A stretch of DNA of 34,611 nt, taken from Porticoccaceae bacterium. Lineage in GTDB: Bacteria; Pseudomonadota; Gammaproteobacteria; Pseudomonadales; Porticoccaceae. The first letter of the stretch is position 1, and each line of letters starts with the position of its first letter. The position numbers and the translations under genes are program-made. Location: positions 1 to 34,611 of the forward strand of contig JALOAH010000050.1 in NCBI GenBank assembly GCA_023228865.1, in the 5' to 3' direction. Under the pieces are notes generated by a model. The model saw nothing but the letters and a program-made list of their open reading frames with translations, was not told where the DNA came from and did no database searches. Of this stretch, positions 24,158 through 34,189 are shown piece after piece.

Positions 24158-26404
24158 ATGGGTATTCAACAGAACGATTTTGAACAGGTTTCCCTGAAAA
24201 CCTACGCCGAGAAAGCCTATCTGGATTATTCCATGTATGTGATTCTCGACCGCGCCCTGCCCCATATTGGTGACGGCTTAAAGCCGGTTCAGCGGCGCAT
24301 CATTTACGCCATGAGCGAGCTGGGTTTGAAGGCTGGCGCCAAATACAAAAAATCCGCCCGCACCGTGGGCGATGTTATCGGTAAATTCCACCCCCACGGC
24401 GACAGCGCCGCCTACGAGGCCATGGTGCTGATGGCGCAACCCTTTTCCTACCGCTACCCCCTGGTGGACGGCCAGGGTAACTGGGGGTCTCCGGACGACC
24501 CCAAATCCTTTGCCGCCATGAGGTACACCGAATCGAAACTGGCGGCTTTCGCCGATGTCTTGCTCAGTGAGTTGGGGCAGGGCACCGCAGACTGGAAACC
24601 TAATTTTGACGGCACCCTCGAAGAACCTGTAGTGCTGCCAGCCCAGGTGCCCCATGTGCTCTTGAATGGCACCACGGGCATCGCCGTGGGTATGGCCACA
24701 GATATTCCCCCCCACAATCTGCGCGAAGTGGTCAGCGCCTGCATCCATTTGCTGGATGCGCCGTCTGCCTCCGTTGCCGAGCTGATGCAGTTTATCAAGG
24801 GGCCGGATTACCCCACGGAAGCAGAAATTATTTCTTCCTCCGGGGATATTCGCACCATCTATGAAACCGGGCGCGGTTCTATGCGCATGCGCGCCCTCTG
24901 GGTGAAGGAAGATGGCGACATTATTGTCACCGCACTGCCCCACCAGGCGTCACCAGCAAAGATTCTCGAACAGATCGCTGCCCAGATTCAAAACAAAAAG
25001 CTGCCTATGGTGGCGGACTTGCGCGATGAATCCGATCATGAAAATCCCACCCGGCTGGTGATTGTGCCCCGCTCCAACCGTGTCGATCTCGAAGGGCTGA
25101 TGAGCCACCTGTTTGCCACCACGGATCTGGAGCGCACCTACAGGGTTAACCTCAACATGATCGGCATGGATGGCCGTCCAGGGGTCAAGCCGTTGAACGC
25201 CATTCTTCGCGAATGGAACGGCTATCGTATAGAGACAGTGCGCCGCCGGCTCGAATTTCGCCTCGACAAGGTGCTGAACCGGCTTCATATCCTCGACGGG
25301 CTGCTCATCGCCTACCTCAATATCGACGAAGTGATTGAAATTATTCGCTACGAGGACGATCCCAAAGCGGAATTGATGCGGCGCTTTAATCTGGGCAACG
25401 CCCAGGCGGAAGCCATTCTTGAATTGAAGTTGCGCCATTTGGCCAAACTTGAAGAGATGAAAATTCGCGGCGAGCAGGATGAGCTTAACAAAGAGCGCGA
25501 AGAGCTGGAAAAAATTCTCGGCTCCAACGCCCGGCTCAAAACCCTGGTAAAAAAGGAGCTCCAGGAAGCCGCAGACAAATACGGCGACGACCGCCGCTCA
25601 CCAATTGTGGTGCGCGCCGAGGCGGAAGCCTTTTCAGAAAAAGATTTAATGACAACCGAGCCTGTCACTGTGGTGCTCTCCGAGAAAGGCTGGATACGCG
25701 CCGCCAAGGGGCACGATGTCGATGGCAATGCGCTGAGTTACAAGGCCGGAGACAGTTTGCAGATTGCGGCAAAAGGGCGCAGCAACCAGAATGTGATTAT
25801 TTTCGATTCCACCGGGCGCGCCTACACCCTGGCGGCACATTCGCTGCCTTCGGCACGGGGGCAGGGCGAACCTCTGACCGGGCGCTTGAGTCCGCCATCC
25901 GGCGCCACCTTCAGCGGCCTGATGATGGCGGAGGAAAAAGGATTGGTGCTGTTAAGCACGGATGCCGGTTACGGATTTATTGCCAAAATGACCGATCTGG
26001 AGAGCAAAAACCGCTCCGGCAAAGCCGCAGTGTCAATTTCCAAAGGCGGACGCTTGTTGCCGCCCAAACCTTTGGACAGTCTGGATGGCAGACTACTGGC
26101 AGCGGTAAGCAATGAAGGGCGCCTGCTGGTCTTTCCCGTCAGCGAACTGCCCCAGCTGGCCAAAGGCAAGGGCAACAAAATTATCAGCATTCCTTCATCA
26201 CGGCTGCAAAGCCGGGAGGAGTTTATGGTAGATGTGGCGGTGGTCGCACCGGGGGAGCAGCTCTATGTCTACTCTGGCAAACGCTACCTCAATATGAGCC
26301 TTGCTGATCTTGAGCACTATAAAGGCGAGCGCGGCCGCCGGGGCAATAAACTGCCCAGGGGTTTTCAGAAAGTGGATCGTATCGAAGTAAAGAATGGCGG
26401 CTAA
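24158..26404 (+). CDS. parC: DNA topoisomerase IV subunit A (ParC)
   Basis: ParC with ParE forms topoisomerase IV, which decatenates daughter chromosomes. The 748-residue length matches ParC (about 750) rather than GyrA (about 870). The N-terminal breakage-reunion domain carries the catalytic Tyr123 in RYTESKL, with QRRIIYAM and a quinolone-resistance region [12 protein letters not shown]. Ser83 and Glu87, the equivalents of E. coli Ser80 and Glu84, are the wild-type residues, so no target-based quinolone resistance is indicated. A coiled-coil region (about 430-470, [17 protein letters not shown]) and a degenerate C-terminal beta-propeller (about 500-740) follow. AGAGAG precedes the ATG. parE is not in the window. 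Confidence 0.96.
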   Translation: MGIQQNDFEQVSLKTYAEKAYLDYSMYVILDRALPHIGDGLKPVQRRIIYAMSELGLKAGAKYKKSARTVGDVIGKFHPHGDSAAYEAMVLMAQPFSYRYPLVDGQGNWGSPDDPKSFAAMRYTESKLAAFADVLLSELGQGTADWKPNFDGTLEEPVVLPAQVPHVLLNGTTGIAVGMATDIPPHNLREVVSACIHLLDAPSASVAELMQFIKGPDYPTEAEIISSSGDIRTIYETGRGSMRMRALWVKEDGDIIVTALPHQASPAKILEQIAAQIQNKKLPMVADLRDESDHENPTRLVIVPRSNRVDLEGLMSHLFATTDLERTYRVNLNMIGMDGRPGVKPLNAILREWNGYRIETVRRRLEFRLDKVLNRLHILDGLLIAYLNIDEVIEIIRYEDDPKAELMRRFNLGNAQAEAILELKLRHLAKLEEMKIRGEQDELNKEREELEKILGSNARLKTLVKKELQEAADKYGDDRRSPIVVRAEAEAFSEKDLMTTEPVTVVLSEKGWIRAAKGHDVDGNALSYKAGDSLQIAAKGRSNQNVIIFDSTGRAYTLAAHSLPSARGQGEPLTGRLSPPSGATFSGLMMAEEKGLVLLSTDAGYGFIAKMTDLESKNRSGKAAVSISKGGRLLPPKPLDSLDGRLLAAVSNEGRLLVFPVSELPQLAKGKGNKIISIPSSRLQSREEFMVDVAVVAPGEQLYVYSGKRYLNMSLADLEHYKGERGRRGNKLPRGFQKVDRIEVKNGG

Positions 26405-26961
26405 CCAAATAGTTGAAAGCCTCTTGTTGTTCCATCTATTTTATAGATATTGAAAATCATATTAATATAATTTACATATGTTTAAAAAGACCTTAGCATC
26501 ACCACTGTACCGGCAATAAGCAGGGGCTGGGTCTTAAACAACAGTATTGTCTGGCAGAAAGGGGATTTTGCTGTAGGCTTGAAATAAACCAGTGGGTTGC
26601 AAATAAATACAGAACCCAAAAGCCGCCTGGAAGTCTCAATAATGGTCGGCCAGTGACTGAAAATAGTTGCAGGGAAATATCCTGCCCATAGTGTTCGGGG
26701 TTTTTATGCACCCGTATCCCTATAAAAATTAGAGAAAGGGCATTTTTAAAGGCGCCCTGAAAGTAATAAAGGCCTTTTCAAAAAATACGTACTTGCCAGT
26801 GAAAACAATTGCCGCACAAGGTCGTATAGATTTCATCTGGTGGCGAAAAATCGCCCTATATTGTTAATGAGTTATTTATCATTTGTTGTGTTGGGATTGT
26901 ATCAGCAAGGCAAATAATGACATTGGTAATGTTTATTTATTGTTAGAATCGGAGAAAAACA
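26405..26961. other. 557-base AT-rich intergenic region
   Basis: No convincing gene is present; a 70-residue minus-strand frame here has no recognisable protein character. The stretch is clearly more AT-rich than its neighbours, particularly around 26430-26490 and 26860-26950. It includes the palindrome AAAGGCCTTT near 26768 and short GGGC/GCCC arms near 26737-26757. It must hold the promoter for the sulfotransferase gene and any terminator for parC, though I cannot place either with confidence. The shift in composition marks the left edge of the accessory gene block. Confidence 0.6.
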
Positions 26962-28149
26962 ATGGCGCATTCAAACGAAGCAATAACTGAGATGCAGATG
27001 CCGGAAACTGTAGAAGGGTTGCTGGCTGCGGCGCAGGCTCAAACAGGCCTGGAGGATTTTGGCGATCGCCACTTTATCAAAGGGTTAACCATTTTGGTGG
27101 ACGCTGTCGGCAAAGAAGCCAGGTTAAATGCCATGGGAAAAATGATGGTATACGGCGGCTTTATTCGCTTGCTGTCAAATCGCTTGCGCTATCAAAACGA
27201 CGTTAAGCAGCATCCCGATATTCTCGAAGAAAAAATTGAGGCGCCCATTATTATTCTCGGGCTGCCGCGAACAGGCACCTCAAAACTCCAGCGGGTGATG
27301 TCGGCAGATCCCGGTGTGCAACGGCTGGAATTCTGGCGAACAATTAATCCGGCGCCATTTCCCGGCGAGCAACCTGGGGATCCAAAAGCAAGAATTGAAG
27401 CCGGGTTATTGGTGGAGCAGACCCTCGCCACACAGTTTCCCGGCTGGATGGCGCGCCATCCCATGGAGGCGCTGGAGCCGGATGAAGAACTGCATATCAT
27501 GGATATGTCATTTGAGTGCGTTATTTCCTGGCTGTTTTCGCGAGTGCCATCCTACTACGACTACATATCAAAATGCGATCCACGGCCAACCTATGACATC
27601 CTTTATAAAATGCTGCAATACCTGCAATGGCAGGACGGTGGCAGCCGTGGTCGTCCCTGGATTATGAAATCGCCGGTGCATATAGGCGCGCTGGATGTTC
27701 TTCTCGAAACCTTTCCAGATGCCGTTGTTGTCCATTGTCACCGCGACCCGCGGGACGTGGTGCCCTCATTTGCTTCCCTTATCGAAGAGGGGCGCAAGAT
27801 GGGCAGCGATCAGGTTGATCCCGTGGAGATTGGTCGCGATATGTGCGAATACTGGGCGGATCAGCTTGACCGCAATCTTGTCATCAGAGATCAATTGCCA
27901 GCAGATCGCATCCTCGATTTTAAATTCGAAGAAATTGTTACCGATGTGGTGGGCGTGATTGGCAAAATCTACAAATACGCCGGGCGTGAATTAACCCCCG
28001 CAGCGCTGGCGGCATTTAACGACTACAACGCCCGCCGCCCCAAAGGCCACTGGGGAGCCTATGAATATTCCGCCGACCACTACGGCCTTTCCCTCGATGC
28101 CATCGATGAGCGCTACGCCGCCTATCGCAAGCGTTTTATTACTGCATAA
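26962..28149 (+). CDS. Sulfotransferase family protein
   Basis: The 395-residue protein has both nucleotide-binding signatures of PAPS-dependent sulfotransferases: the 5'-phosphosulfate loop GLPRTGTSKLQ at about residues 99-109 and the 3'-phosphate segment HCHRDPRDVVPS near 258-269. It matches the bacterial Sulfotransfer_3 type, in which true sulfonation has rarely been shown. No signal peptide is visible. GGAG eight bases before the ATG supports the start. It is the first of three same-strand genes with a DUF1214 protein and an SDR dehydrogenase, an association that in actinobacteria and marine gammaproteobacteria often accompanies lipid, steroid or terpenoid catabolism; applying that here is inference. 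Confidence 0.88.
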   Translation: MAHSNEAITEMQMPETVEGLLAAAQAQTGLEDFGDRHFIKGLTILVDAVGKEARLNAMGKMMVYGGFIRLLSNRLRYQNDVKQHPDILEEKIEAPIIILGLPRTGTSKLQRVMSADPGVQRLEFWRTINPAPFPGEQPGDPKARIEAGLLVEQTLATQFPGWMARHPMEALEPDEELHIMDMSFECVISWLFSRVPSYYDYISKCDPRPTYDILYKMLQYLQWQDGGSRGRPWIMKSPVHIGALDVLLETFPDAVVVHCHRDPRDVVPSFASLIEEGRKMGSDQVDPVEIGRDMCEYWADQLDRNLVIRDQLPADRILDFKFEEIVTDVVGVIGKIYKYAGRELTPAALAAFNDYNARRPKGHWGAYEYSADHYGLSLDAIDERYAAYRKRFITA

Positions 28150-28181
28150 GACCTGATTTCCAGGAAACGGAGTACGAAATA

Positions 28182-29366
28182 ATGACAACTGATAACCAAA
28201 CAATTGCCAATGCCGGCGTCTCGAATCCGACGATCTGGCGTGAAATGACCAAGGCCATGGGGGCGCTGGAAACCCTGGTGTGGAATGATCCTTTAGTGAG
28301 TGATGACTTAACCCGCGCCGAGGGTATACGCTATCTCACTCGGCTTATCGCCGGGGCACTGCCGATGACGCTGGATAGTTCGTCTTCCGACTATCCCCAG
28401 TTTCTCCACTTCCTCTCCACCAGAATTCATTACGGCTTGCCGGCGACAGATTGTTATTACGTGTGGGCGCCCGTTCACGGCGATCATACCTACCGCATCA
28501 GCGGCAATCGTGGCACTGCCCGTGTTTTCGATATCGAAACCCGCAAAGGTGAATTTGCCCATGTCCACCAGTGGGAGTTAATCGACCGCCTCAGCGATTT
28601 TGAAGTCGATGCCAATAACCAGGTTGAAATCATTCTCAGTCGCGACAAGCACGATGGCAATTGGATTCAATTGCCTGAGGGGCCAGGAAATATTATTTTC
28701 CGCCAATATTATTACGACTGGGATCGGGAGGAACCGGCAGACTTGAAAATTCAGCGGGTCGGTGCCCATTATCCGCCGCCCCCGTTGACCGTTGCAGAGA
28801 TCGAGAGACGCAGTCAGCTATTTGTTGACTGGCTGCGGTTTTTGCCGGAAAGATTTGCCCAGGTTTACAGAAGCTACTACGACGCGCCCCAGGACACTTT
28901 AATTTTTGATTCCATTAATTTTGGCTGGAAAGATCTTCGCTACGGCAAAGGCACTTACAACTGCGCTGAAGATGAAGCCCTTATTCTTGAGGTTAAATTG
29001 CCGGAGTCATACTATTGGAGTATTCAGCTGTGCAGCCATTTCTGGGAAGCCAGAGACTACCATCTGCGTCAGACATCCCTCAATGGCCATCAGGCCACTA
29101 TTGATGACGACGGTGTCTTTCGGGCGGTTATTTCCCACAAAGATCCAGGTGTGGCCAACTGGCTCGATGCTGGCGGGCACCAGCGGGGTTTGATTTCCAT
29201 TCGCTACTACAAGGCGGATTCAACACCGGCGCCAACCATTCGCAGGGTTAAATTTGCCGACCTGAATAATGCATTGCCGTCGACCACAGCGAGGGTCACT
29301 GATGAGCAGCGGCAAAAATCCCTTATTGCCAGAGCGGAGTCTGTGGTTCGCAGGCGTTGTGAATAA
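28182..29366 (+). CDS. DUF1214 domain-containing protein
   Basis: This 394-residue protein has the C-terminal DUF1214 signature around residues 280-370, including a PESYYWSIQLCSHFWEARDY block, a substantial Tyr/Trp-rich core, and GLISIRYY. The N-terminal half (TDCYYVWAPVHGDHTYRISGNRGTARVFDIE) is typical of the same proteins. No biochemical activity is established; the fold is beta-rich and members lie near steroid or lipid degradation genes. It has no signal peptide. GGAG precedes the ATG and the gene starts 32 bases after the sulfotransferase stop, so the two are co-transcribed. A 98-base gap separates it from the SDR gene. Confidence 0.85.
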   Translation: MTTDNQTIANAGVSNPTIWREMTKAMGALETLVWNDPLVSDDLTRAEGIRYLTRLIAGALPMTLDSSSSDYPQFLHFLSTRIHYGLPATDCYYVWAPVHGDHTYRISGNRGTARVFDIETRKGEFAHVHQWELIDRLSDFEVDANNQVEIILSRDKHDGNWIQLPEGPGNIIFRQYYYDWDREEPADLKIQRVGAHYPPPPLTVAEIERRSQLFVDWLRFLPERFAQVYRSYYDAPQDTLIFDSINFGWKDLRYGKGTYNCAEDEALILEVKLPESYYWSIQLCSHFWEARDYHLRQTSLNGHQATIDDDGVFRAVISHKDPGVANWLDAGGHQRGLISIRYYKADSTPAPTIRRVKFADLNNALPSTTARVTDEQRQKSLIARAESVVRRRCE

Positions 29367-29464
29367 GCTATTAAAAAATCTATTAAAGGAATGACGAAAA
29401 TTGTGGCTTTGGCGTTAAGTCAGTGCCATTCATCTATTAAAGCGGTTATTTTCAGGAGGTAAAA

Positions 29465-30241
29465 ATGTCAAATATCGAACAACTATTTTCCTTGAAAGGC
29501 AAGGTGGCGTTGGTCACTGGCGCAGGCACAGGTATGGGCAGGCGTTTTGCCCAAACCCTGGCGGATGCCGGAGCCAAAGTCATTTGTGCCGCCAGACGCT
29601 TGGATAAAGTCGAGGAGGTGGCCGCAGCCATTGTTGCTAAGGGGGGCACTGCCATTGGTCTGGATTTGGATATCGGCAATGCCGAAAGTGTTAAAAGCGC
29701 TTTTGACCGCGCCGAAAAAGCTTATGGCATGGTGGATATTCTTGTCAACAATGCGGCGCAACTGGATTTTGCCCCTTTCCCGGATGTCGATGAAGCTGCC
29801 TGGAATAATCTGGTCAATACCAATTTTACCGGCACCATGAGAATGGCGAAGGAGTTTTCGCAGCGCTTAATTGCTGTGGAAAAGCCTGGCTCCATTATTA
29901 ATATAACCTCGGTTACCGGTATTCAGGTGATGAAAAATATTCCCTGTTACGGCAGCATAAAAGCTGCGGTTAATCATCTCACCAAACAGATTGCCGCCGA
30001 TCTTTTTGGTAAAAATATTCGCTGCAACGGCATAGCGCCGGGATACTTTATGACAGAAATGGTTGCGGAATATTTTGAAACCGAACAGGGCAAAGCGGAT
30101 ATCGATCGTCTTCCCGGAAAGCGGGTTGGCCGGGTTGAACAGCTGGACGGTATTATTCTTTTATTGGCCAGCGACGCCTCTGCTTTTATCAATGGCGCTA
30201 TTATTCCTGTTGACGACGGTCAGGTTATTCAGTTGACCTGA
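29465..30241 (+). CDS. SDR-family NAD(P)-dependent oxidoreductase
   Basis: A classical short-chain dehydrogenase of 258 residues, interconverting an alcohol and a ketone with NAD(P). The cofactor-binding TGAGTGMG spans about residues 18-25, NNAAQ follows at about 97, and the catalytic Ser149, Tyr162 and Lys166 are in TSVTG and YGSIK. The C-terminal PVDDGQ segment is typical of the family. The cofactor-binding loop has CAARR after the second strand, and the Arg pair suggests NADP preference, though weakly. A strong AGGAGG ribosome-binding site lies five bases before the ATG. It closes the three-gene + strand unit, followed by a rho-independent terminator. The substrate is unknown. Confidence 0.92.
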   Translation: MSNIEQLFSLKGKVALVTGAGTGMGRRFAQTLADAGAKVICAARRLDKVEEVAAAIVAKGGTAIGLDLDIGNAESVKSAFDRAEKAYGMVDILVNNAAQLDFAPFPDVDEAAWNNLVNTNFTGTMRMAKEFSQRLIAVEKPGSIINITSVTGIQVMKNIPCYGSIKAAVNHLTKQIAADLFGKNIRCNGIAPGYFMTEMVAEYFETEQGKADIDRLPGKRVGRVEQLDGIILLLASDASAFINGAIIPVDDGQVIQLT

Positions 30242-30292
30242 TCGAATGTGATCAAGATTTTCACATGTATTGATTTTTACGAACCCTTGTTA

Positions 30293-30348
30293 GAGCCATT
30301 TCCTTATAAAGATTTTACGCGGTATTTATAAGGAATGGCTCATTTTTT
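30293..30348 (+). terminator. Strong rho-independent terminator after the SDR gene
   Basis: The left arm 30293-30310 pairs with 30325-30341 (seventeen pairs with one bulged A) over a 14-base loop, and six T follow at 30343-30348. It lies 51 bases after the SDR stop and before the convergent SnoaL-like gene. Confidence 0.9.
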
Positions 30349-30369
30349 GTGATCAATTTTAGTTGGACT

Positions 30370-30774
30370 TCAGGTGCAGAGAACGTCCGCAGCGTGGTGG
30401 GTGTCGAGATATTCCTTGACCATACAGATTTTTCCGTCGCGAACAATATGGAGAAAATGATAGAGGTTGTTGTAGGTTTTTCCGTTAGACATCTTCGCGT
30501 AGGATTCCGCTTCCATTGCCACTCTGTCGCCTTCGGCAGTCCACCCGGATGGCGTCATGGTGAGGCCGTCGAGGGTATTTGCCGAAACCCCGAGCAGTAA
30601 CTGTTCAAATTCTTTTTTATTCATACTGCCAGCCAGGGGAAATTGTTTTTTATCCCCCAAAATCCACCAGGTAAATTCATTGTCATCCAGTAGCGACAGA
30701 CAGGTTTGGTATTCGCCAGTGGAAAAGGCTTGCCAAAAACGGGCGACAATATTTTTGTTTTCTTCAATACTCAT
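30370..30774 (-). CDS. SnoaL-like / NTF2-like protein
   Basis: The 134-residue protein has the alpha+beta cone fold signatures of the SnoaL/ketosteroid-isomerase superfamily: an N-terminal helix MSIEENKNIVARFWQAFSTGEYQTCLSLL, a central DDNEFTWWILGD, and the C-terminal strands GKTYNNLYHFLHIVRDGKICMVKEYLDTHHA. Superfamily members are isomerases, dehydratases, hydrolases or non-enzymes, so no reaction can be assigned. The ATG at 30774 is chosen over a TTG one codon upstream because AGGA stands eight bases before it. It starts 51 bases after the molybdopterin oxidoreductase stop and is probably the last gene of that minus-strand operon. Confidence 0.87.
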   Translation of the reverse strand: MSIEENKNIVARFWQAFSTGEYQTCLSLLDDNEFTWWILGDKKQFPLAGSMNKKEFEQLLLGVSANTLDGLTMTPSGWTAEGDRVAMEAESYAKMSNGKTYNNLYHFLHIVRDGKICMVKEYLDTHHAADVLCT

Positions 30775-30824
30775 CAATAATTTCCTCTAACGTGATTAAA
30801 AATTGTTGTAAAAAAGCCTCCTTT

Positions 30825-33002
30825 TCAGGCGATTGGCAAAATACTGATGGCGGTGCCATTGAGTTTGGGTACGCCAGAAAGAGGATCCATCTGGTCTTTT
30901 TGATTGGATACCAATAAATTTCTGTTAACGCCGCCGTGAAATTCCACCTTGCCTGAATGATGAGGGTCAAAGGTGTGGCTGCCCCAGCCGTGCCCCATCA
31001 CGGCCACGCCTGGGCGAACAGATTCCGTGGTGCGCAAGAGGGCGTCTATTTCGCCGACAGCGGAAGCCACTCTCACTCTATGGCCGTCACTACAGCCGAT
31101 TTTTTCGGCATCGTCGGGATGAATTTCAATAATATCGCCATCGGGGTTTTTCATTTTTTGCATGGAGCCGTGGGTCATCCACGAATTCATCATATGCTTT
31201 CTGCGTTTATTGATAAGTAAAAAGGGATATTGGTCGCGGTCGTGGCGAATTTCCTGCTCGGCGAGAAGATTCTGCAATCGCGCGGTAAACATTTCCGGCG
31301 CTAGGTTTACTTTGCCGTCCGCCGTGGGCAGGTTGTCGAGAAAATAATTAAAATCCACTTCTTCATTGAGGAGCAGTCCGTGGGGTGAATTTTCCACCTC
31401 TTTGTAAGTGGTGGCGCCGCCTTTTTTTAACAGCGCTTTTGTCAGGGTTTTGGGGCTGAAACCATCATAGGGATTGCCGGTCAGCTTGCCCCAAAGGTTG
31501 GTGGCCTTTACCAGCAGGTTGAGGTGTTTTTTGCCCATCAACAGGGGCTTGTCCATTTTCAGCACCAGGTCGCGGAAAAATTGCCATTCGTAGGGAACCG
31601 TCGCGGGTTTGTCGACGGCTTTGCGCAAAAACTGCACCGAAGGTCTGGCATTGAGATCCTTGAGGAGAATGGCTGCGTCATCCAGTTCTAAAAAGTGCGG
31701 GGCGGGAATTAACCAATGGGCATGGCGATGGCTGTCCCGTTGAAAGCTGTCCACGCATACCAGTAAATCCAGTTTGGCCAGAGCCTCGTCCAGTTCTTTG
31801 CCCTGGGGGGCGGAAATCACCGGGTTGCCGCCGACGATAAAAAAAGCCTTGAGCTGGCCTTCGCCTGGGGTGTTGATGTCGTCGGCAATTTCTATGGTGG
31901 GAAAAAAACCCGCCACTGAGGCTGTGCCGCGAACCCTGCTGTTACGATGTTGCACAGGAAAAAGTTCAGCGCCATTTTTTAACAGGTTCATGGCGCCTTT
32001 GGTGTGGAACATGCCGCCCTTGCGGCGCATATTGCCGGTGATCAGAGTCAACGCCTGAGCCAGCCAGATGGTGATGGCGCCGGTACTGCTCTGCCCCACT
32101 CCGGTGTTGGCGAGGCAGACCGCAGAGCTGGCGTGGGAGAAGTCTTTGGCGATTCTGGTGAGGGTGGCTACGGGAATATCACAGCGGCGACTCAGGGAGT
32201 CGAGGTCGGCGGCGAGGGCGATTTGGCGCAGCTGCTCAAAACCATTGCAGTCTTTTTCCGCTTCAGGATCGTGCCAGTTGTTGGTAAAAATCACATGGAG
32301 AATGGCGAGCACAAAGGCCCAGTCCGTATTCGGCAGCGGTGCTATATGCTCGGAGGCCTTGTTGGCGGATTCTGTTTTGCGCGGATCGACAATCACCAGG
32401 GTGCTGCCCGCTTCCTTCGCCTTGAGGGCGCGCTTCCAGCCCTGGCTGACAGAATAGAGCCAGCCGAATTCACTGACCGCAGGGTTGGCGCCGATCATCA
32501 TCAGATACTGGCAATTGTCCACATCGGTTTGAATAAACGCCCAGGGATGGTTGTACATATGCTCAAAAACAATATGCAGGGCATTTTGATCCAGGGAGCC
32601 GACAAAATAGCGGCTTTTGGTGTTGATAGCGTCGAGAAACAGATTGAGAAAGGCATAGGTGCTGGTATTGGAGGTGGCGGGATTGCCCACATAGGCGCCG
32701 ATACTGTCGGCGCCGTAGCTGTCGATAATGGTGTTTAATTGCTCTGCCAGTTCGCAGAGCATTTGCTCGTAGCTGACTTCCACATACTGGTCGCCGACCC
32801 GCTTCATGGGCGCCTTGATGCGCAGGGGGTGATCAATGAGATGGTGAGACTCTGCGGCTTTAATGCAAAAATCCTCCCAGAAGACATTGTCTTTGTCCGG
32901 CTCCACCTTGATGACTTTATTGTTTTGTGAGGTGACCGCCAAACCGCAGGTGGCCACGCAAATGGTGCAGTGGGTATAGGTTGTCTTGACGGCTTCAGTC
33001 AT
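30825..33002 (-). CDS. Molybdopterin-dependent oxidoreductase, DMSO reductase family
   Basis: This 725-residue protein has an N-terminal [4Fe-4S] site with Cys12, Cys15, Cys19 (CTICVATC) and Cys46 (DFCIKA), then the Mo-bis-MGD catalytic domain and a C-terminal molybdopterin dinucleotide-binding domain (from about residue 600, LLINKRRKHMMNSW and IEIHPDDAEKIGCSDGHRVRV). There is no Tat signal peptide, so it should act in the cytoplasm. GGAG eight bases before the ATG supports the start. No electron-transfer subunit is adjacent, so its redox partner is unknown. I see no obvious Cys, Sec or Ser Mo ligand near residues 135-165 (GSLDQNALHIVFEHMYNHP), where the family normally supplies one. It belongs to a unit with a TonB-dependent receptor, a Gfo/Idh oxidoreductase and a SnoaL-like protein. 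Confidence 0.9.
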   Translation of the reverse strand: MTEAVKTTYTHCTICVATCGLAVTSQNNKVIKVEPDKDNVFWEDFCIKAAESHHLIDHPLRIKAPMKRVGDQYVEVSYEQMLCELAEQLNTIIDSYGADSIGAYVGNPATSNTSTYAFLNLFLDAINTKSRYFVGSLDQNALHIVFEHMYNHPWAFIQTDVDNCQYLMMIGANPAVSEFGWLYSVSQGWKRALKAKEAGSTLVIVDPRKTESANKASEHIAPLPNTDWAFVLAILHVIFTNNWHDPEAEKDCNGFEQLRQIALAADLDSLSRRCDIPVATLTRIAKDFSHASSAVCLANTGVGQSSTGAITIWLAQALTLITGNMRRKGGMFHTKGAMNLLKNGAELFPVQHRNSRVRGTASVAGFFPTIEIADDINTPGEGQLKAFFIVGGNPVISAPQGKELDEALAKLDLLVCVDSFQRDSHRHAHWLIPAPHFLELDDAAILLKDLNARPSVQFLRKAVDKPATVPYEWQFFRDLVLKMDKPLLMGKKHLNLLVKATNLWGKLTGNPYDGFSPKTLTKALLKKGGATTYKEVENSPHGLLLNEEVDFNYFLDNLPTADGKVNLAPEMFTARLQNLLAEQEIRHDRDQYPFLLINKRRKHMMNSWMTHGSMQKMKNPDGDIIEIHPDDAEKIGCSDGHRVRVASAVGEIDALLRTTESVRPGVAVMGHGWGSHTFDPHHSGKVEFHGGVNRNLLVSNQKDQMDPLSGVPKLNGTAISILPIA

Positions 33003-33076
33003 TTTGCTACTCCGTGCTCTTTCGGTTTATTTTTAGTTGTTGTAACTGCGGACAACGTCATTACTTGGCAAAGGTT

Positions 33077-34189
33077 TCAGTATGAGGTTTTGTACCTTTG
33101 TTTTTGTCCGCTGTTTGCCGCCGCCACTATGGCTTCCAGCATGCGGTGGCGCACCACGGCATCGGCAAAGCTCGGCAGGGTTTGTGTGCCTGCGCGGAGA
33201 TCATTGGCCATACGGGCATAGGCGCGGCCAACACTGGCGGCGGGGCCATCGGGCAGCAGGTCACCTATAGGGTTGTATGAGGGCGGCACCGGCATATCTT
33301 CCAGGGATTGTTTTTCTCCCCGCGCGCCCTTTAGGCTCATGGGCAGCATTTGAATATGGCCGCCGCCGGCACTGATCACCAGATCGCCGTCGCTGCCATT
33401 GATTTCCCAGCGGAAATGGGTGCCTCTCGACAGACCGCCGCGAAAATGAATGGCGGCAACAGCGCCGCTTTCGAGAATGCCGGTGACGGCAATCTGATCG
33501 GCGACATTGGTCGGAATTTTTTCACCGGTTTCCACCAGTGTCACCTGGGGGCGGCGAGTTGCCAGGGTTGCCGACAATTCGGCAAATTCGCCGAGGGTCC
33601 AGCAAAAGGCATCCATGGTGTGGCCAAAGGGAATGGTGAGCATGGAGGCGCCGTTTTTGCGATCCAGCAGATATTTGTAACAATCGATAACATCCGCGCC
33701 CCAGTTAATGGCGTCTGCGACTATGGTTGACGACAGCACCTCGCCGACAAAACCCTCGGCAAGTAGCTGTTTGACATAGGCAATCACGGGTGAAGACCTG
33801 GCCTGAAGGCCAACGGCGGCATAGAGACCTTTTTCTTTGGCGGCAGCGGCCATCACTTCGGCTTCCTGCAAACCATTGCCCAGTGGCCATTCACAGTAAA
33901 CCGCCTTGCCGGCATTGATCGCTGCGGATACCAGTTCAAAGTGATGGGGCACCTTCACGGTGACGGCAACCACATCCACTTCAGGGCGCGATACCAGCGC
34001 CTGGTAGTTGTCGAAAGCTAGCGCGATATTGAATTGTTTTGCCGCCTGTTCGGCAGAGGCGGCTCTGCTGGTGGAGAGTGCGACAAACTCCAGCTCGTTG
34101 AGAGCATGAAGTGCGGGAATATGTGCGTCCGAGGCCCAGCCTCGGTCAGGGCTGGCGCCAATAATGCCGACGCCGATTTTGCTGTTCAT
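33077..34189 (-). CDS. Gfo/Idh/MocA-family oxidoreductase (Gal80-like)
   Basis: The 370-residue protein has an N-terminal Rossmann fold (VGIIGASPDRGWASDAHIPAL, residues 7-27) and the family's EKP-type motif as CEWPLGN near residue 99-105, followed by a C-terminal alpha/beta substrate domain. The GWASDAHIPA variation and EWP motif resemble the Gal80/galactose-dehydrogenase-like subgroup. Enzymes of the family oxidise or reduce sugar or polyol carbons with NAD(P). Lys of EKP is replaced by Trp, as in Gal80, so catalysis may be altered. It lies 74 bases before the molybdopterin oxidoreductase gene and 160 bases after a TonB-dependent receptor on the same strand, so it is the second visible gene of this unit. 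Confidence 0.87.
   Translation of the reverse strand: MNSKIGVGIIGASPDRGWASDAHIPALHALNELEFVALSTSRAASAEQAAKQFNIALAFDNYQALVSRPEVDVVAVTVKVPHHFELVSAAINAGKAVYCEWPLGNGLQEAEVMAAAAKEKGLYAAVGLQARSSPVIAYVKQLLAEGFVGEVLSSTIVADAINWGADVIDCYKYLLDRKNGASMLTIPFGHTMDAFCWTLGEFAELSATLATRRPQVTLVETGEKIPTNVADQIAVTGILESGAVAAIHFRGGLSRGTHFRWEINGSDGDLVISAGGGHIQMLPMSLKGARGEKQSLEDMPVPPSYNPIGDLLPDGPAASVGRAYARMANDLRAGTQTLPSFADAVVRHRMLEAIVAAANSGQKQRYKTSY

Noticed and set aside
26499..26711. 70-residue minus-strand open frame in the AT-rich gap
   Set aside because: Its composition is not protein-like, it has no ribosome-binding site, and it shows no recognisable motif.
32004..32738. 244-residue plus-strand open frame
   Set aside because: It is opposite the molybdopterin oxidoreductase, whose Fe-S and cofactor motifs identify the true strand.
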